Assembly (NCBI GenBank): GCA_943327015.2 | Contig: CALPVM020000013.1 | Coordinates: 1-16,447 of the forward strand | Length of the DNA: 16,447 nucleotides | Origin: Akkermansia muciniphila | GTDB taxonomy: Bacteria > Pseudomonadota > Gammaproteobacteria > Burkholderiales > Burkholderiaceae_C | Direction of reading: 5' to 3' | Shown: positions 6,471-14,638 of the stretch, piece by piece | Numbering within the stretch: position 1 is the stretch's first letter | How the letters are laid out: each line of letters begins with the position of its first letter | Notes under the pieces: model-generated | Seen by the model: only the letters and a program-made list of their open reading frames with translations | Databases searched by the model: none | Told to the model about the DNA's origin: nothing | Made by a program: the position numbers and the translations under genes

Positions 6471-7784
6471 ATGAACTCTGCTTCCCATCCTACTAGTGGC
6501 GGCAATTTCCCTGCCCGCATCCCCTCTTACCTTCAATCAGACAATTTAGGACCTTGGGGTATATATCTACAACAGGTAGACCGAGTTGCACCTTACCTAG
6601 GCCATCTAGCCAGTTGGATTGAAACCCTTAAGCACCCCAAACGAGCACTCATTGTAGATGTACCCATCCATCTGGACAACGGAACCATAGCACACTTTGA
6701 GGGCTACAGGGTGCAGCACAACACGTCGCGCGGCCCTGGTAAAGGTGGAGTACGCTTTCATCAAGATGTTACTCTTTCAGAAGTCATGGCTCTGGCCGCC
6801 TGGATGTCCATTAAAAATGCTGCGGTCAATGTTCCGTATGGTGGCGCCAAAGGTGGAATTCGAGTAGATCCTAAACTCCTCTCAAAAGGAGAATTAGAAC
6901 GCATGACAAGGCGCTACACCAGCGAAATAGGCATCATCATAGGCCCCACCAAAGACATACCAGCCCCGGATGTAAATACCAATGAACAGATCATGGCGTG
7001 GATGATGGACACCTATTCCATGAACGAAGGCTCAACAGCAACTGGCGTTGTAACTGGAAAACCCATAGATTTAGGTGGCTCGTTAGGACGTCGCGAAGCA
7101 ACCGGACGAGGTGTTTTTACCGTTGGCGTAGAAGCTGCAAAACACATAGGCCTAGATATAGATACCTGCAGAGTGGCGATTCAAGGGTTCGGCAATGTAG
7201 GCGGTATTGCGGCCAAACTTTTCGCACAAGCGGGATCTAGAGTTGTAGCTGTTCAAGACCACGCAGGTGCCATTTACAACGGCGGAGGACTAGATGTACC
7301 TAGTCTTCTTAACCACGTTATGGTTCATGGTACTGTAGTGGGTTTTCCGAAAGCCGAACCCATTGAACGCGAAGCCTTCTGGGATGTTGAATGTGATATT
7401 TTGATACCCGCTGCGCTAGATCAACAGCTTACGCAAGCCAATGCAAACCGCATTCGTGCGCGCATGGTTATAGAGGGAGCCAATGGACCAACCACCCCTG
7501 AAGCAGATGATATTTTTCAAGAACGTAATATTTTGGTGGTTCCCGATGTTATTGCCAATGCCGGCGGCGTAACGGTTAGTTATTTTGAATGGGTACAGGA
7601 CTTTTCGAGCTTTTTCTGGAGTGAAGACGAAATCAATTCTCGTCTGGTTCGCATAATGCAAGATGCATTTTCAGCCATATGGCAGGTGGCAAAAGAGCAT
7701 CAAGTAACACTCCGGACAGCCACTTTTATTGTGGCATGCAAAAGAATATTACACGCTCGTGAGTTACGCGGACTTTACCCGTGA
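6471..7784 (+). CDS. gdhA: Glutamate dehydrogenase (Glu/Leu/Phe/Val dehydrogenase family)
   Basis: This cytoplasmic enzyme interconverts glutamate and 2-oxoglutarate plus ammonium, joining carbon and nitrogen metabolism. The 437-residue protein has the dimerisation-domain signature GPGKGGVRFH (88-97, K91), K115, the catalytic lysine K127 in PYGGAKGGIR, and the catalytic aspartate D167 in IPAPDVNTN. The Rossmann domain shows GFGNVG (239-244), and D263 in VVAVQDHAG is at the end of the second strand, which hints at NAD rather than NADP but does not prove it. Its length and N-terminus resemble catabolic NAD-type bacterial enzymes rather than the 447-residue E. coli GdhA. The ATG at 6471 has AGGAG eight bases upstream, inside a perfect hairpin. 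The gene is convergent with the nuo operon, 22 bp away. Parts are AT-rich: I counted 21 GC in 60 bases at 7501-7560, against 36 in 60 within ispB at 2881-2940. Confidence 0.95.
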   Translation: MNSASHPTSGGNFPARIPSYLQSDNLGPWGIYLQQVDRVAPYLGHLASWIETLKHPKRALIVDVPIHLDNGTIAHFEGYRVQHNTSRGPGKGGVRFHQDVTLSEVMALAAWMSIKNAAVNVPYGGAKGGIRVDPKLLSKGELERMTRRYTSEIGIIIGPTKDIPAPDVNTNEQIMAWMMDTYSMNEGSTATGVVTGKPIDLGGSLGRREATGRGVFTVGVEAAKHIGLDIDTCRVAIQGFGNVGGIAAKLFAQAGSRVVAVQDHAGAIYNGGGLDVPSLLNHVMVHGTVVGFPKAEPIEREAFWDVECDILIPAALDQQLTQANANRIRARMVIEGANGPTTPEADDIFQERNILVVPDVIANAGGVTVSYFEWVQDFSSFFWSEDEINSRLVRIMQDAFSAIWQVAKEHQVTLRTATFIVACKRILHARELRGLYP

Positions 7785-7806
7785 ATAAAGATTAACAGCA
7801 AAACAA

Positions 7807-7828
7807 CTATTTGCGCTGCAACAAATAG
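7807..7828 (-). terminator. Weak candidate terminator of the nuo operon
   Basis: CTATTTG (7807-7813) and CAAATAG (7822-7828) are perfect 7-base reverse complements around an 8-base loop. The element overlaps the last codons of the DUF2818 gene and its TAG stop. On the minus strand it is followed by TTGTTTTGCTG, a loose T-rich stretch. The stem is AT-rich, so this is only a possible intrinsic terminator. No other stem is visible in the 22-bp gap to gdhA. Confidence 0.3.
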
Positions 7829-8106
7829 CAAAAAACAAAACCAGGAAAGGCAAATGTTAAAAAAACTGTGCCTGTAATGGCATAGAACTCCCATCCTTGG
7901 GAGCTCATTTGCCCTGCGTTTTTTTCTAAAAACAATGCAACAGCGCCTACCAAACCATATAGACCCAATAGCTCCAATAGACGTAATACCAAAGACTTAT
8001 CTTGGTTCAATTTGACTATACCTAAGAGTTTGGTTGTGAAAAACGGGGTGTTAGCAGCCAACACACCCAAAATCACTACAAACCATACAGATCCGGTAAA
8101 GGACAT
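7807..8106 (-). CDS. DUF2818-type small membrane protein at the end of the nuo operon
   Basis: A 99-residue hydrophobic protein of unknown function. I start it at the ATG at 8106, which overlaps the nuoN stop as TGATG, suggesting translational coupling. The family's N-terminus (MSFTGSVWFVVILGVLAANTP) begins there; a longer frame up to 8202 would only read antisense-frame sequence inside nuoN. Three membrane segments are likely: about 5-20, 39-55 and 72-95. Characteristic stretches are LLELLGLYGLVG, QGWEFYAIT and FPGFVFCYLLQRK. From general knowledge, genes of this type commonly follow nuoN in Burkholderiales. An accessory or assembly role for complex I is a plausible inference, but no biochemical function is known to me. 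Its last codons form a small inverted repeat that may help end the operon. Confidence 0.85.
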   Translation of the reverse strand: MSFTGSVWFVVILGVLAANTPFFTTKLLGIVKLNQDKSLVLRLLELLGLYGLVGAVALFLEKNAGQMSSQGWEFYAITGTVFLTFAFPGFVFCYLLQRK

Positions 8107-9593
8107 CAGGTTCCCAGCATTTGCAATATTGAACGGGCACACAATGTCATCAAACCACCTGGTAACAAACCAAGCAACAACACCAAGCCACCGTTTACAC
8201 ACAACACAACCCGCACATCCACTCCAGCAACAATCGGCTCTGAAGATGTGGGAGAGTCAAAATACATGACCTTGATAACACGAAGATAATAAAACGCGCC
8301 AACCAAGGACATCATTACAGCAAAGACTGCCAGCCCTAAGTAAAGTGGCAGACCTGATGCCAGTAAAGCCTGTAATACGGACAACTTTGCATAAAACCCC
8401 ACCATTGGCGGAATACCAGCCAAAGAGAACAGACACACCGCCATAACTCCGGCATACAAAGGGCTTCGTTGATTCAAACCTGCAAAGTCAGAGATCTCTT
8501 CACTCTCGAAACCCTGCCTAGATAACAGCAAAATGACTCCGAAGGTTCCCAAGGTCGTTAAAACATATGTCACCATGTAAAACATGGAAGAACTGTACGC
8601 GTTAGCTGCCAATGAAATATTGGAATTAACTACCCCTGACATCAAACCCAACAACACAAACCCCATTTGGGAGATGGTAGAAAAAGCCAACATGCGTTTA
8701 ACATTGGTCTGTGCAATCGCGGCCAAATTACCTACTAGCAAAGAACATACCGCAAGAACCATGAGCATTTGCTGCCAATCACCTGCCAGGGGAATCATAC
8801 CTTCCACCAGCAAACGGATCACAATTGCAAATGCTGCAAGCTTTGGAGCACCACCAATCAACAAAGTTACAGCGGTTGGTGCGCCCTGGTACACATCAGG
8901 TATCCACATGTGAAACGGAACTGCGCCCAACTTAAAGGCCAAACCGGCAACGATAAACACCAATCCAAAAACAAGCACATCATGGCGAACCTGTCCGGAA
9001 GCAATCGCTTTGAACACTGCATTAATGTCTAAAGAACCGGTGGCACCGTACATCATTGACATGCCGTACAGCAAAAATCCGGAGGCCATAGCACCCAACA
9101 CAAAATACTTCATAGCAGCTTCTGTGGCAGTAGCATTATCGCGACGCAGTGCAACCAAGGCATAGCTGCACAACGTTAACAACTCCAAGCCCAAATACAG
9201 CACCAGAAAGTGGTTGGCCGAAATCATTACAAACATGCCCAGCAAGGAGAACATGCTCAAGGTAAAGATTTCTCCGCCACGCATCATGTCTCTGTCGTGC
9301 GCGTAGCTACGCCCATACACCACTGTTACCATAACTGCCAAAGTCGCAAAGCACTTAAGCCAGTTACCCATTCCATCACTAACAACCATATTGCCAAAGC
9401 CATAACGGGTGATGCCTTGGTTTGCATACAGTGCCTCCAAGGCAGCCACAGAGGCCAATGTGAGCAAGGTTAAAGCATAGGTTGCACCTCGCAAGGGTGT
9501 TTTGACACCCAAGTCGACCAAGGCTATGACACAGCCCATGACCAAAAGCAAAATTTCAGGGTAAACCGTGATCCAACTGATGTTATCTATCAT
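8106..9593 (-). CDS. nuoN: NADH-quinone oxidoreductase subunit N
   Basis: A 495-residue, antiporter-like proton-pumping subunit of the complex I membrane arm, expected to have about 14 transmembrane helices. Residues of the proton path are visible: E137 in LGLELLT, K221 in LAFKLGAVPFH (E. coli Lys217), K251 in GGAPKLAAF (Lys247) and K403 in GFYAKLSVL (Lys395). The signature PFHMWIPDVYQGAPT (226-240) and VKRMLAFSTISQMGF (298-312) are typical of the family. The ATG at 9593 gives the expected N-terminus, 24 bp after nuoM. The stop overlaps the start of the DUF2818 gene. Nothing is truncated or missing. Confidence 0.97.
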   Translation of the reverse strand: MIDNISWITVYPEILLLVMGCVIALVDLGVKTPLRGATYALTLLTLASVAALEALYANQGITRYGFGNMVVSDGMGNWLKCFATLAVMVTVVYGRSYAHDRDMMRGGEIFTLSMFSLLGMFVMISANHFLVLYLGLELLTLCSYALVALRRDNATATEAAMKYFVLGAMASGFLLYGMSMMYGATGSLDINAVFKAIASGQVRHDVLVFGLVFIVAGLAFKLGAVPFHMWIPDVYQGAPTAVTLLIGGAPKLAAFAIVIRLLVEGMIPLAGDWQQMLMVLAVCSLLVGNLAAIAQTNVKRMLAFSTISQMGFVLLGLMSGVVNSNISLAANAYSSSMFYMVTYVLTTLGTFGVILLLSRQGFESEEISDFAGLNQRSPLYAGVMAVCLFSLAGIPPMVGFYAKLSVLQALLASGLPLYLGLAVFAVMMSLVGAFYYLRVIKVMYFDSPTSSEPIVAGVDVRVVLCVNGGLVLLLGLLPGGLMTLCARSILQMLGT

Positions 9594-9617
9594 TGCCGTT
9601 CTTTCAATTCAGTGCGA

Positions 9618-11093
9618 TCAAATCAATTTTGACATAGCTACATGTTTAAGCAACTGCGCCACAGATGCATCCATGACATCGGTAAATGGTTTGGGATAAA
9701 TGCCCATAGCCAACACAGCAATTGCCAACAGAGCCAACATGGTGAATTCGCGCGCGTTGATATCAGTAAGCTCTTTAACATCGTTATTGACAACTGAGCC
9801 AAGATACACACGTTTAAACATCCACAAGGTGTATGCAGCACCAAAAATCAACGCGCTTGCTGCCGCCAAACCGATCCAGAAATTGAACTTAATGGCGCCT
9901 AAAATGACCATCCATTCACCCACAAACCCGGCTGTTCCAGGCAATCCGCAGTTTGCCATGGCAAACAGTAATGCAAATGCCGTAAATTTAGGCATAGTAT
10001 TGACGACCCCGCCATAGCTGGCAATATCACGCGAGTGCACGCGGTCATACAAAACTCCAATCGACAAGAACATTGCACCTGATACAAAACCGTGTGCAAT
10101 CATCTGAACCAGTCCACCAGACACACCCAGGTCGTTAAAAATAAAAAACCCGAGTGTTACAAAACCCATGTGAGCCACCGAAGAATAGGCAACCAGTTTT
10201 TTCATGTCCTGCTGTACCATGGCTACCAAACCCACATAAATCACTGCGACCAACGACAAAGCAATGACCAACCATGCCCATTCGCGCGATGCATCCGGTG
10301 CGATTGGCATTGAAAATCGCAAAAAGCCATAAGCACCTAACTTCAACATAATGGCAGCCAGTACCGCAGAACCGCCGGTAGGAGCCTCAACGTGTACATC
10401 TGGCAGCCAGGTATGCACCGGGAACATCGGCACCTTGACGGCAAATGCCGCAAAGAAGGCAAAGAATAGTAGTGTTTGTGCCGTACTACCCAGTGGTAAT
10501 GCATGCCATACCGATAAATCAAAGCTACCGTTGGATTGAATATACAAATAGATAAATGCAACCAACATCAACAAAGAGCCAAGCAACGTATACAGAAAAA
10601 ACTTGAAGGCGGCATATATTTTGTTGGGCCCTCCCCAAATACCGATAATCAGATACATCGGAATCAGCGTAGATTCAAAAAATACATAAAAAAGCAGACC
10701 ATCAATCGCACTGAACACACCAATCATCAGGCCACTCAAAATCAGGAAAGCGCCAAAATATTGGTTAACACGGGTTGTTATAACTTCCCAACCGGCAATC
10801 ACCACAATTACCGTCATGAAAGCTGTTAGCAAAACAAACCACAAAGAAATACCGTCAACACCCAAGTGGTAGTTAACGTTAAACCGATCTATCCAAGACG
10901 ATTTTTCGACAAACTGCATGGCTGCAGATGCCGAATCAAATTGCAAATACAAAGGCAAAGTTACCAGAAAACTTGCAATAGCACCTAGTAATGCTACCCA
11001 TCGAACGACACGCGCATACTCATCGCGTCCGATAGCCAGCAACACTAAGCCAACAGAAATCGGCAACCATATAGCGAGGCTCAACATTCCCAT
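9618..11093 (-). CDS. nuoM: NADH-quinone oxidoreductase subunit M
   Basis: The 491-residue central antiporter-like subunit of the membrane arm, expected to span the inner membrane about 14 times. E140 in YVFFESTLIPMY matches the essential TM5 glutamate (E. coli Glu144). K220 in FAVKVPMFPVHTWLPD and K251 in IMLKLGAYGF match Lys234 and Lys265. VEAPTGGSAVLA (235-246) and KKLVAYSSVAHMGF are family signatures. The ATG at 11093 has AGGAG eight bases upstream. This Shine-Dalgarno overlaps the nuoL stop as TAGGAG, so the nuoL end and the nuoM ribosome site are shared. A second ATG two codons in (11087) is a minor alternative start. Confidence 0.97.
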   Translation of the reverse strand: MGMLSLAIWLPISVGLVLLAIGRDEYARVVRWVALLGAIASFLVTLPLYLQFDSASAAMQFVEKSSWIDRFNVNYHLGVDGISLWFVLLTAFMTVIVVIAGWEVITTRVNQYFGAFLILSGLMIGVFSAIDGLLFYVFFESTLIPMYLIIGIWGGPNKIYAAFKFFLYTLLGSLLMLVAFIYLYIQSNGSFDLSVWHALPLGSTAQTLLFFAFFAAFAVKVPMFPVHTWLPDVHVEAPTGGSAVLAAIMLKLGAYGFLRFSMPIAPDASREWAWLVIALSLVAVIYVGLVAMVQQDMKKLVAYSSVAHMGFVTLGFFIFNDLGVSGGLVQMIAHGFVSGAMFLSIGVLYDRVHSRDIASYGGVVNTMPKFTAFALLFAMANCGLPGTAGFVGEWMVILGAIKFNFWIGLAAASALIFGAAYTLWMFKRVYLGSVVNNDVKELTDINAREFTMLALLAIAVLAMGIYPKPFTDVMDASVAQLLKHVAMSKLI

Positions 11094-11104
11094 TTATTTT
11101 TCTC

Positions 11105-13126
11105 CTATTTGAGCCAGACAAAATACGTCATCAACACAAAGATACCTAACAACATCACTAATGCATAGTGATACAAAAATCCTGTTTGCAACTTACGCAC
11201 ACCAGAAGATATCCAACCCACTAACTTCCAAGAGCCATTCACAATTGCTCCATCAATCAAGGCCTTGTCACCCACCTTCCATAAGCCGGAACCTAACATG
11301 CGCGCGCCACGCGCCAGTATGTTTTCATTGATCCAGTCGAGGTAATATTTATTTTCAAGCAAATTGAAAATAGGCATGACATTGCGTTTGATTGCAGCAG
11401 GCAAAGCAGGATTAACCATGTACATGTAGTATGACAAAGCCACACCAGCCAGCGCCAACCAGAACGGTTGTGTGCTTAATGCATGTGCTGCCATTTGCAT
11501 GGGCCCATGGAATAACTGGCCCAAGGTTGCCATTGCACCATGTTTGTCGGCGTTAACAAAAATGGCATCTTGGAAGAAAGTACCATACAGCATAGGTTGG
11601 ATAGTGAAATAACCAATCAAAACTGAAGGTATGGCAAGCAACACCAATGGCAACGTAACAACCCAAGGCGATTCGTGCGGTGTGTGGTCTCCATGGCCAT
11701 GATGGCCGTGGTCATCGTGCCCATGGTGCGCGTCTGGGTTCTGATCAAAACGTTCTTTACCGTGAAATACTAAAAAGTACATACGGAAGGAATAAAACGC
11801 GGTAACAAAAACACCAGCCAACACTGCAAAATTAGCAAATCCAGCGCCTGGAAGCTGACTTAAATGTACTGCCTCAATGATGCTGTCTTTTGAGTAAAAA
11901 CCGGAGAACAAAGGAGTACCAATCAAGGCAAGTGAACCCAACAAGGAGGTAATCCAGGTAATTGGCATGTATTTACGCAAGCCACCCATCCAACGAATAT
12001 CCTGATTGTGGTGCACGCCCATAATGACTGAACCAGCTGCTAAAAACAACAGCGCTTTAAAAAAGGCATGCGTCATGAGGTGGAACACGGCTACAGAGTA
12101 GGCAGAAGCACCCAAAGCAACCGTCATGTAACCCAGCTGGGATAAAGTGGAATAGGCCACCACGCGCTTGATGTCGTTTTGGATAATTCCCAAAAAGCCC
12201 ATGAACAAGGCTGTAATCGAACCCACAACCAAAATAAAGTTCAGGGCAGCATCGCTCAACTCAAACAATGGCGACATACGTGCCACCATAAAAATACCCG
12301 CCGTCACCATGGTTGCAGCATGAATTAGAGCAGAAATAGGTGTGGGGCCTTCCATAGAATCTGGAAGCCATACGTGCAATGGGAATTGGGCAGATTTACC
12401 CATAGCACCAATAAATAAGCAAATGCATATCACGGTTACCAGCATCCAATCGGTACCTGGAAACACTAAAGCAGACAACTCATTAGTTTTGGCAAAGGCT
12501 TCGGTGTAGTTTAAAGTTCCAGCGTAGGCCACAATCAAGCCGATGCCCAGAATAAATCCGAAGTCACCCACACGATTGACCAAAAATGCCTTCATATTGG
12601 CAAATATGGCTGTAGGTTTGTTGTACCAGAAACCAATCAGCAAATACGATACAAGGCCAACCGCCTCCCAACCAAAAAACAGCTGAAGCATGTTATTGCT
12701 CATGACCAGCATCAGCATGGAGAATGTGAACAATGAAATGTACGCAAAGAAGCGGTTATAGCCCTCGTCTTCCTCCATGTAACCAATGGTATAAATGTGA
12801 ACCATTAATGATACGAACGTTACAACACACATCATCATGGCGGTAAGTCCATCGACCAGAAAGCCGATTTCCATTTTTAAGCCGCCTACTACCATCCATG
12901 TGTAGAGAGTTTCATTGAAGCGAGCGCCGTCTTGGATGACCGAATTCAACGTCATAGCAGACAAGATAAACGCGACCAATACACCCATAATGGTGAGCGA
13001 ATGGGTTAAGCGTCGTCCAATCCAATTACCACCGAACTTAGTTCCAAAAATGCCTGCTAATGCGGCACCGACCAATGGAGCTAAGGGTACAGCCAGCAGA
13101 GTTGATGCAGAAAGGGTTTGACTCAT
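11105..13126 (-). CDS. nuoL: NADH-quinone oxidoreductase subunit L
   Basis: A 673-residue distal antiporter-like subunit with the long lateral helix at its C-terminus, which braces the membrane arm. Family motifs include E154 in FFGWEAVGLVSY (E. coli Glu144), K244 in GKSAQFPLHVWLPD (Lys229), MEGPTPISALIHAATMV (258-274), and ALLFLAAGSVIMGVHH (358-373). A histidine-rich loop (467-484) contains nine His within 18 residues between conserved membrane segments; the downstream HESPWVVTLPLVLLAIPS resumes the family pattern. The ATG at 13126 lies four bases after the nuoK stop, with AAGGG upstream. The stop (TAG at 11107-11105) is part of the nuoM ribosome site. Confidence 0.97.
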   Translation of the reverse strand: MSQTLSASTLLAVPLAPLVGAALAGIFGTKFGGNWIGRRLTHSLTIMGVLVAFILSAMTLNSVIQDGARFNETLYTWMVVGGLKMEIGFLVDGLTAMMMCVVTFVSLMVHIYTIGYMEEDEGYNRFFAYISLFTFSMLMLVMSNNMLQLFFGWEAVGLVSYLLIGFWYNKPTAIFANMKAFLVNRVGDFGFILGIGLIVAYAGTLNYTEAFAKTNELSALVFPGTDWMLVTVICICLFIGAMGKSAQFPLHVWLPDSMEGPTPISALIHAATMVTAGIFMVARMSPLFELSDAALNFILVVGSITALFMGFLGIIQNDIKRVVAYSTLSQLGYMTVALGASAYSVAVFHLMTHAFFKALLFLAAGSVIMGVHHNQDIRWMGGLRKYMPITWITSLLGSLALIGTPLFSGFYSKDSIIEAVHLSQLPGAGFANFAVLAGVFVTAFYSFRMYFLVFHGKERFDQNPDAHHGHDDHGHHGHGDHTPHESPWVVTLPLVLLAIPSVLIGYFTIQPMLYGTFFQDAIFVNADKHGAMATLGQLFHGPMQMAAHALSTQPFWLALAGVALSYYMYMVNPALPAAIKRNVMPIFNLLENKYYLDWINENILARGARMLGSGLWKVGDKALIDGAIVNGSWKLVGWISSGVRKLQTGFLYHYALVMLLGIFVLMTYFVWLK

Positions 13127-13130
13127 CTTA

Positions 13131-13439
13131 TTAACCCTTTAGTGAATTTAGTTCGTCCACACTGATGCTGGACTTGTTACGGAATAGCAGCACTAAAATT
13201 GCAAGACCTATCGCTGACTCGGCTGCAGCAACCGTCAAAATAAAAAATACAAATATTTGCCCGTGCATGTCATTCAGATAATGGGAAAAAGCCACAAAGT
13301 TGGTATTTACAGCCAGCAACATTAACTCAATAGCCATCAGCAACACGATTAAGTTACGTCTATTCAAAAAAATACCCACAACGGAAAGTGCAAAAAGTAT
13401 TGCACCAAGGGATAGAAAGTGCCCTAGGGTAATGGTCAT
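13131..13439 (-). CDS. nuoK: NADH-quinone oxidoreductase subunit K
   Basis: A 102-residue subunit with three transmembrane helices, part of the central proton-transfer axis of complex I. The two conserved membrane glutamates are present: E38 in AIELMLLAVN (E. coli Glu36) and E74 in VAAAESAIGLAI (Glu72). The start ATG at 13439 overlaps the nuoJ stop in ATGA (13439-13436), so translation is probably coupled to nuoJ. The nuoL start follows four bases after the stop. Length is normal for the family. Confidence 0.97.
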   Translation of the reverse strand: MTITLGHFLSLGAILFALSVVGIFLNRRNLIVLLMAIELMLLAVNTNFVAFSHYLNDMHGQIFVFFILTVAAAESAIGLAILVLLFRNKSSISVDELNSLKG

Positions 13440-14080
13440 TTTGTATTCTCCGCTTCTGGAGGTGGTGGGGGGGGGTCAACAGTCAGCAAGGTTGCCGGCA
13501 TTTTTACCACCGTCATACGATCTCGTGCTTTAACACGAACTTGGTCTCCAGGATTCACGTACTTGCTGTCTTTTCTGGCGCGTAATGTAAGCGCAATGGC
13601 CGCAATCATGCCAACCAACAAAATAACCGCTGCAATTTGTAACGGGTAAACATATTGCGAATACAACAAAATTCCTAGTTCTTTGGTATTGGACACGTTA
13701 GAAGCCGCGCTACTTGCTAACGGTTCTTCGACCATTCTGAATCCACCCATAAGTACTGCAGCCATTTCAAGTGCTATGACAACGCCCATAATGGCTGCAA
13801 GGGGGAAATGCTTCCAGAATCCAACGCGAAGATTTTCAACGTTAACGTCCATCATCATCACAACGAACAAGAATAGCACCATGACCGCACCAACATAAAC
13901 CAGTACCAGCGTAATGGATAAAAATTCAGCTTTCAGCAACATCCAGATCATGGATGCCTGAAAAAAAGTCAACACTAAATACAAAGCTGCATGCACTGGA
14001 TTGCGCGCCGTAATTACACGGAACGCAGCAAACAGCAGCACAGCTGAGAAAACATAAAAAAGACCGGTCGTAACACTCAT
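13436..14080 (-). CDS. nuoJ: NADH-quinone oxidoreductase subunit J
   Basis: A 214-residue membrane subunit equivalent to mitochondrial ND6, with five predicted helices. The conserved third-helix region VLVYVGAVMVLFLFVVMMMDV (near 60-80) contains the pi-bulge segment that couples quinone reduction to proton movement. The ATG at 14080 starts 25 bp after nuoI. The cytoplasmic tail after about residue 170 is charged and ends in six consecutive prolines before EAENTK. The proline codons contain a run of nine C on the coding strand (13475-13467), unusual for a conserved respiratory gene. The stop TGA overlaps nuoK's ATG. Function is secure; the tail is likely dispensable and variable. Confidence 0.96.
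   Translation of the reverse strand: MSVTTGLFYVFSAVLLFAAFRVITARNPVHAALYLVLTFFQASMIWMLLKAEFLSITLVLVYVGAVMVLFLFVVMMMDVNVENLRVGFWKHFPLAAIMGVVIALEMAAVLMGGFRMVEEPLASSAASNVSNTKELGILLYSQYVYPLQIAAVILLVGMIAAIALTLRARKDSKYVNPGDQVRVKARDRMTVVKMPATLLTVDPPPPPPEAENTK
13467..13475 (-). repeat. Homopolymer tract of nine C in the nuoJ tail
   Basis: The plus strand has nine consecutive G at 13467-13475, read as C9 on the nuoJ coding strand. It encodes part of the proline run near the C-terminus. It lies 28 bases upstream of the nuoK ATG. Such tracts are prone to slippage during replication, transcription or sequencing. Confidence 0.95.
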
Positions 14081-14105
14081 GGTTCAATGGCTTTCAGGTG
14101 GCGCA

Positions 14106-14627
14106 TCAGCGATATTTAGCATCGGCTTGCTTGTTGGCTGCGATCTCTTTTTCATAGCGATCACCCACAGCTAACAACATATCTTTAGTGAAATACAGGT
14201 CACCCCGCTTTTCTCCGTGGTACTCAAGAATATGGGTTTCTACAATCGAGTCAACCGGACAACTTTCTTCACAAAACCCACAGAAGATACATTTGGTTAA
14301 ATCAATATCGTAGCGGGTTGTACGACGTGAGCCATCATCTCGCACATCTGACTCAATCGTAATAGCCATGGCAGGGCAAACTGCCTCGCACAACTTACAC
14401 GCAATGCAGCGCTCTTCGCCGTTCTCATAGCGGCGTAATGCGTGCAAGCCACGGAAACGTGGTGACAACGGTGTTTTTTCTTCAGGAAACTGGACTGTCA
14501 CCTTACGACGAAAAGCATATCGCCCTGTTAAGGCCAGTCCTTTAAACAACTCAATCAGCAAAAAGCTGTATAGAAAATCTTTTAACGAGAAAGCAGAAGG
14601 CGCTCGTGAAACTGCGTTATTTGACAT
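14106..14627 (-). CDS. nuoI: NADH-quinone oxidoreductase subunit I (2x 4Fe-4S)
   Basis: A 173-residue peripheral subunit carrying clusters N6a and N6b, which pass electrons towards the quinone site. Two complete ferredoxin-type motifs are seen: C74, C77, C80 and C84 in CIACKLCEAVCP, and C113, C116, C119 and C123 in CIFCGFCEESCP. The start is the ATG at 14627, preceded by AAGGGTG six bases upstream and beginning the family N-terminus that leads to SLKDFLYSFLLIELFKGLALT. A longer frame to 14693 would run back into nuoH and lacks similarity. The gap to nuoH is 11 bp and to nuoJ 25 bp. Charged C-terminal residues end AKYR. Confidence 0.98.
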   Translation of the reverse strand: MSNNAVSRAPSAFSLKDFLYSFLLIELFKGLALTGRYAFRRKVTVQFPEEKTPLSPRFRGLHALRRYENGEERCIACKLCEAVCPAMAITIESDVRDDGSRRTTRYDIDLTKCIFCGFCEESCPVDSIVETHILEYHGEKRGDLYFTKDMLLAVGDRYEKEIAANKQADAKYR

Positions 14628-14638
14628 AGTTGACACCC

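Noticed and set aside
8107..8202. N-terminal extension of the DUF2818 frame into nuoN
   Set aside because: The family N-terminus begins at the ATG at 8106, and the extra residues are out-of-frame nuoN sequence.
8584..8913. 109-codon plus-strand frame opposite nuoN, and similar frames opposite nuoM (10536-10829) and nuoH (15306-15590)
   Set aside because: They are antisense to well-conserved membrane proteins, show no domain or start context, and look like frame shadows.
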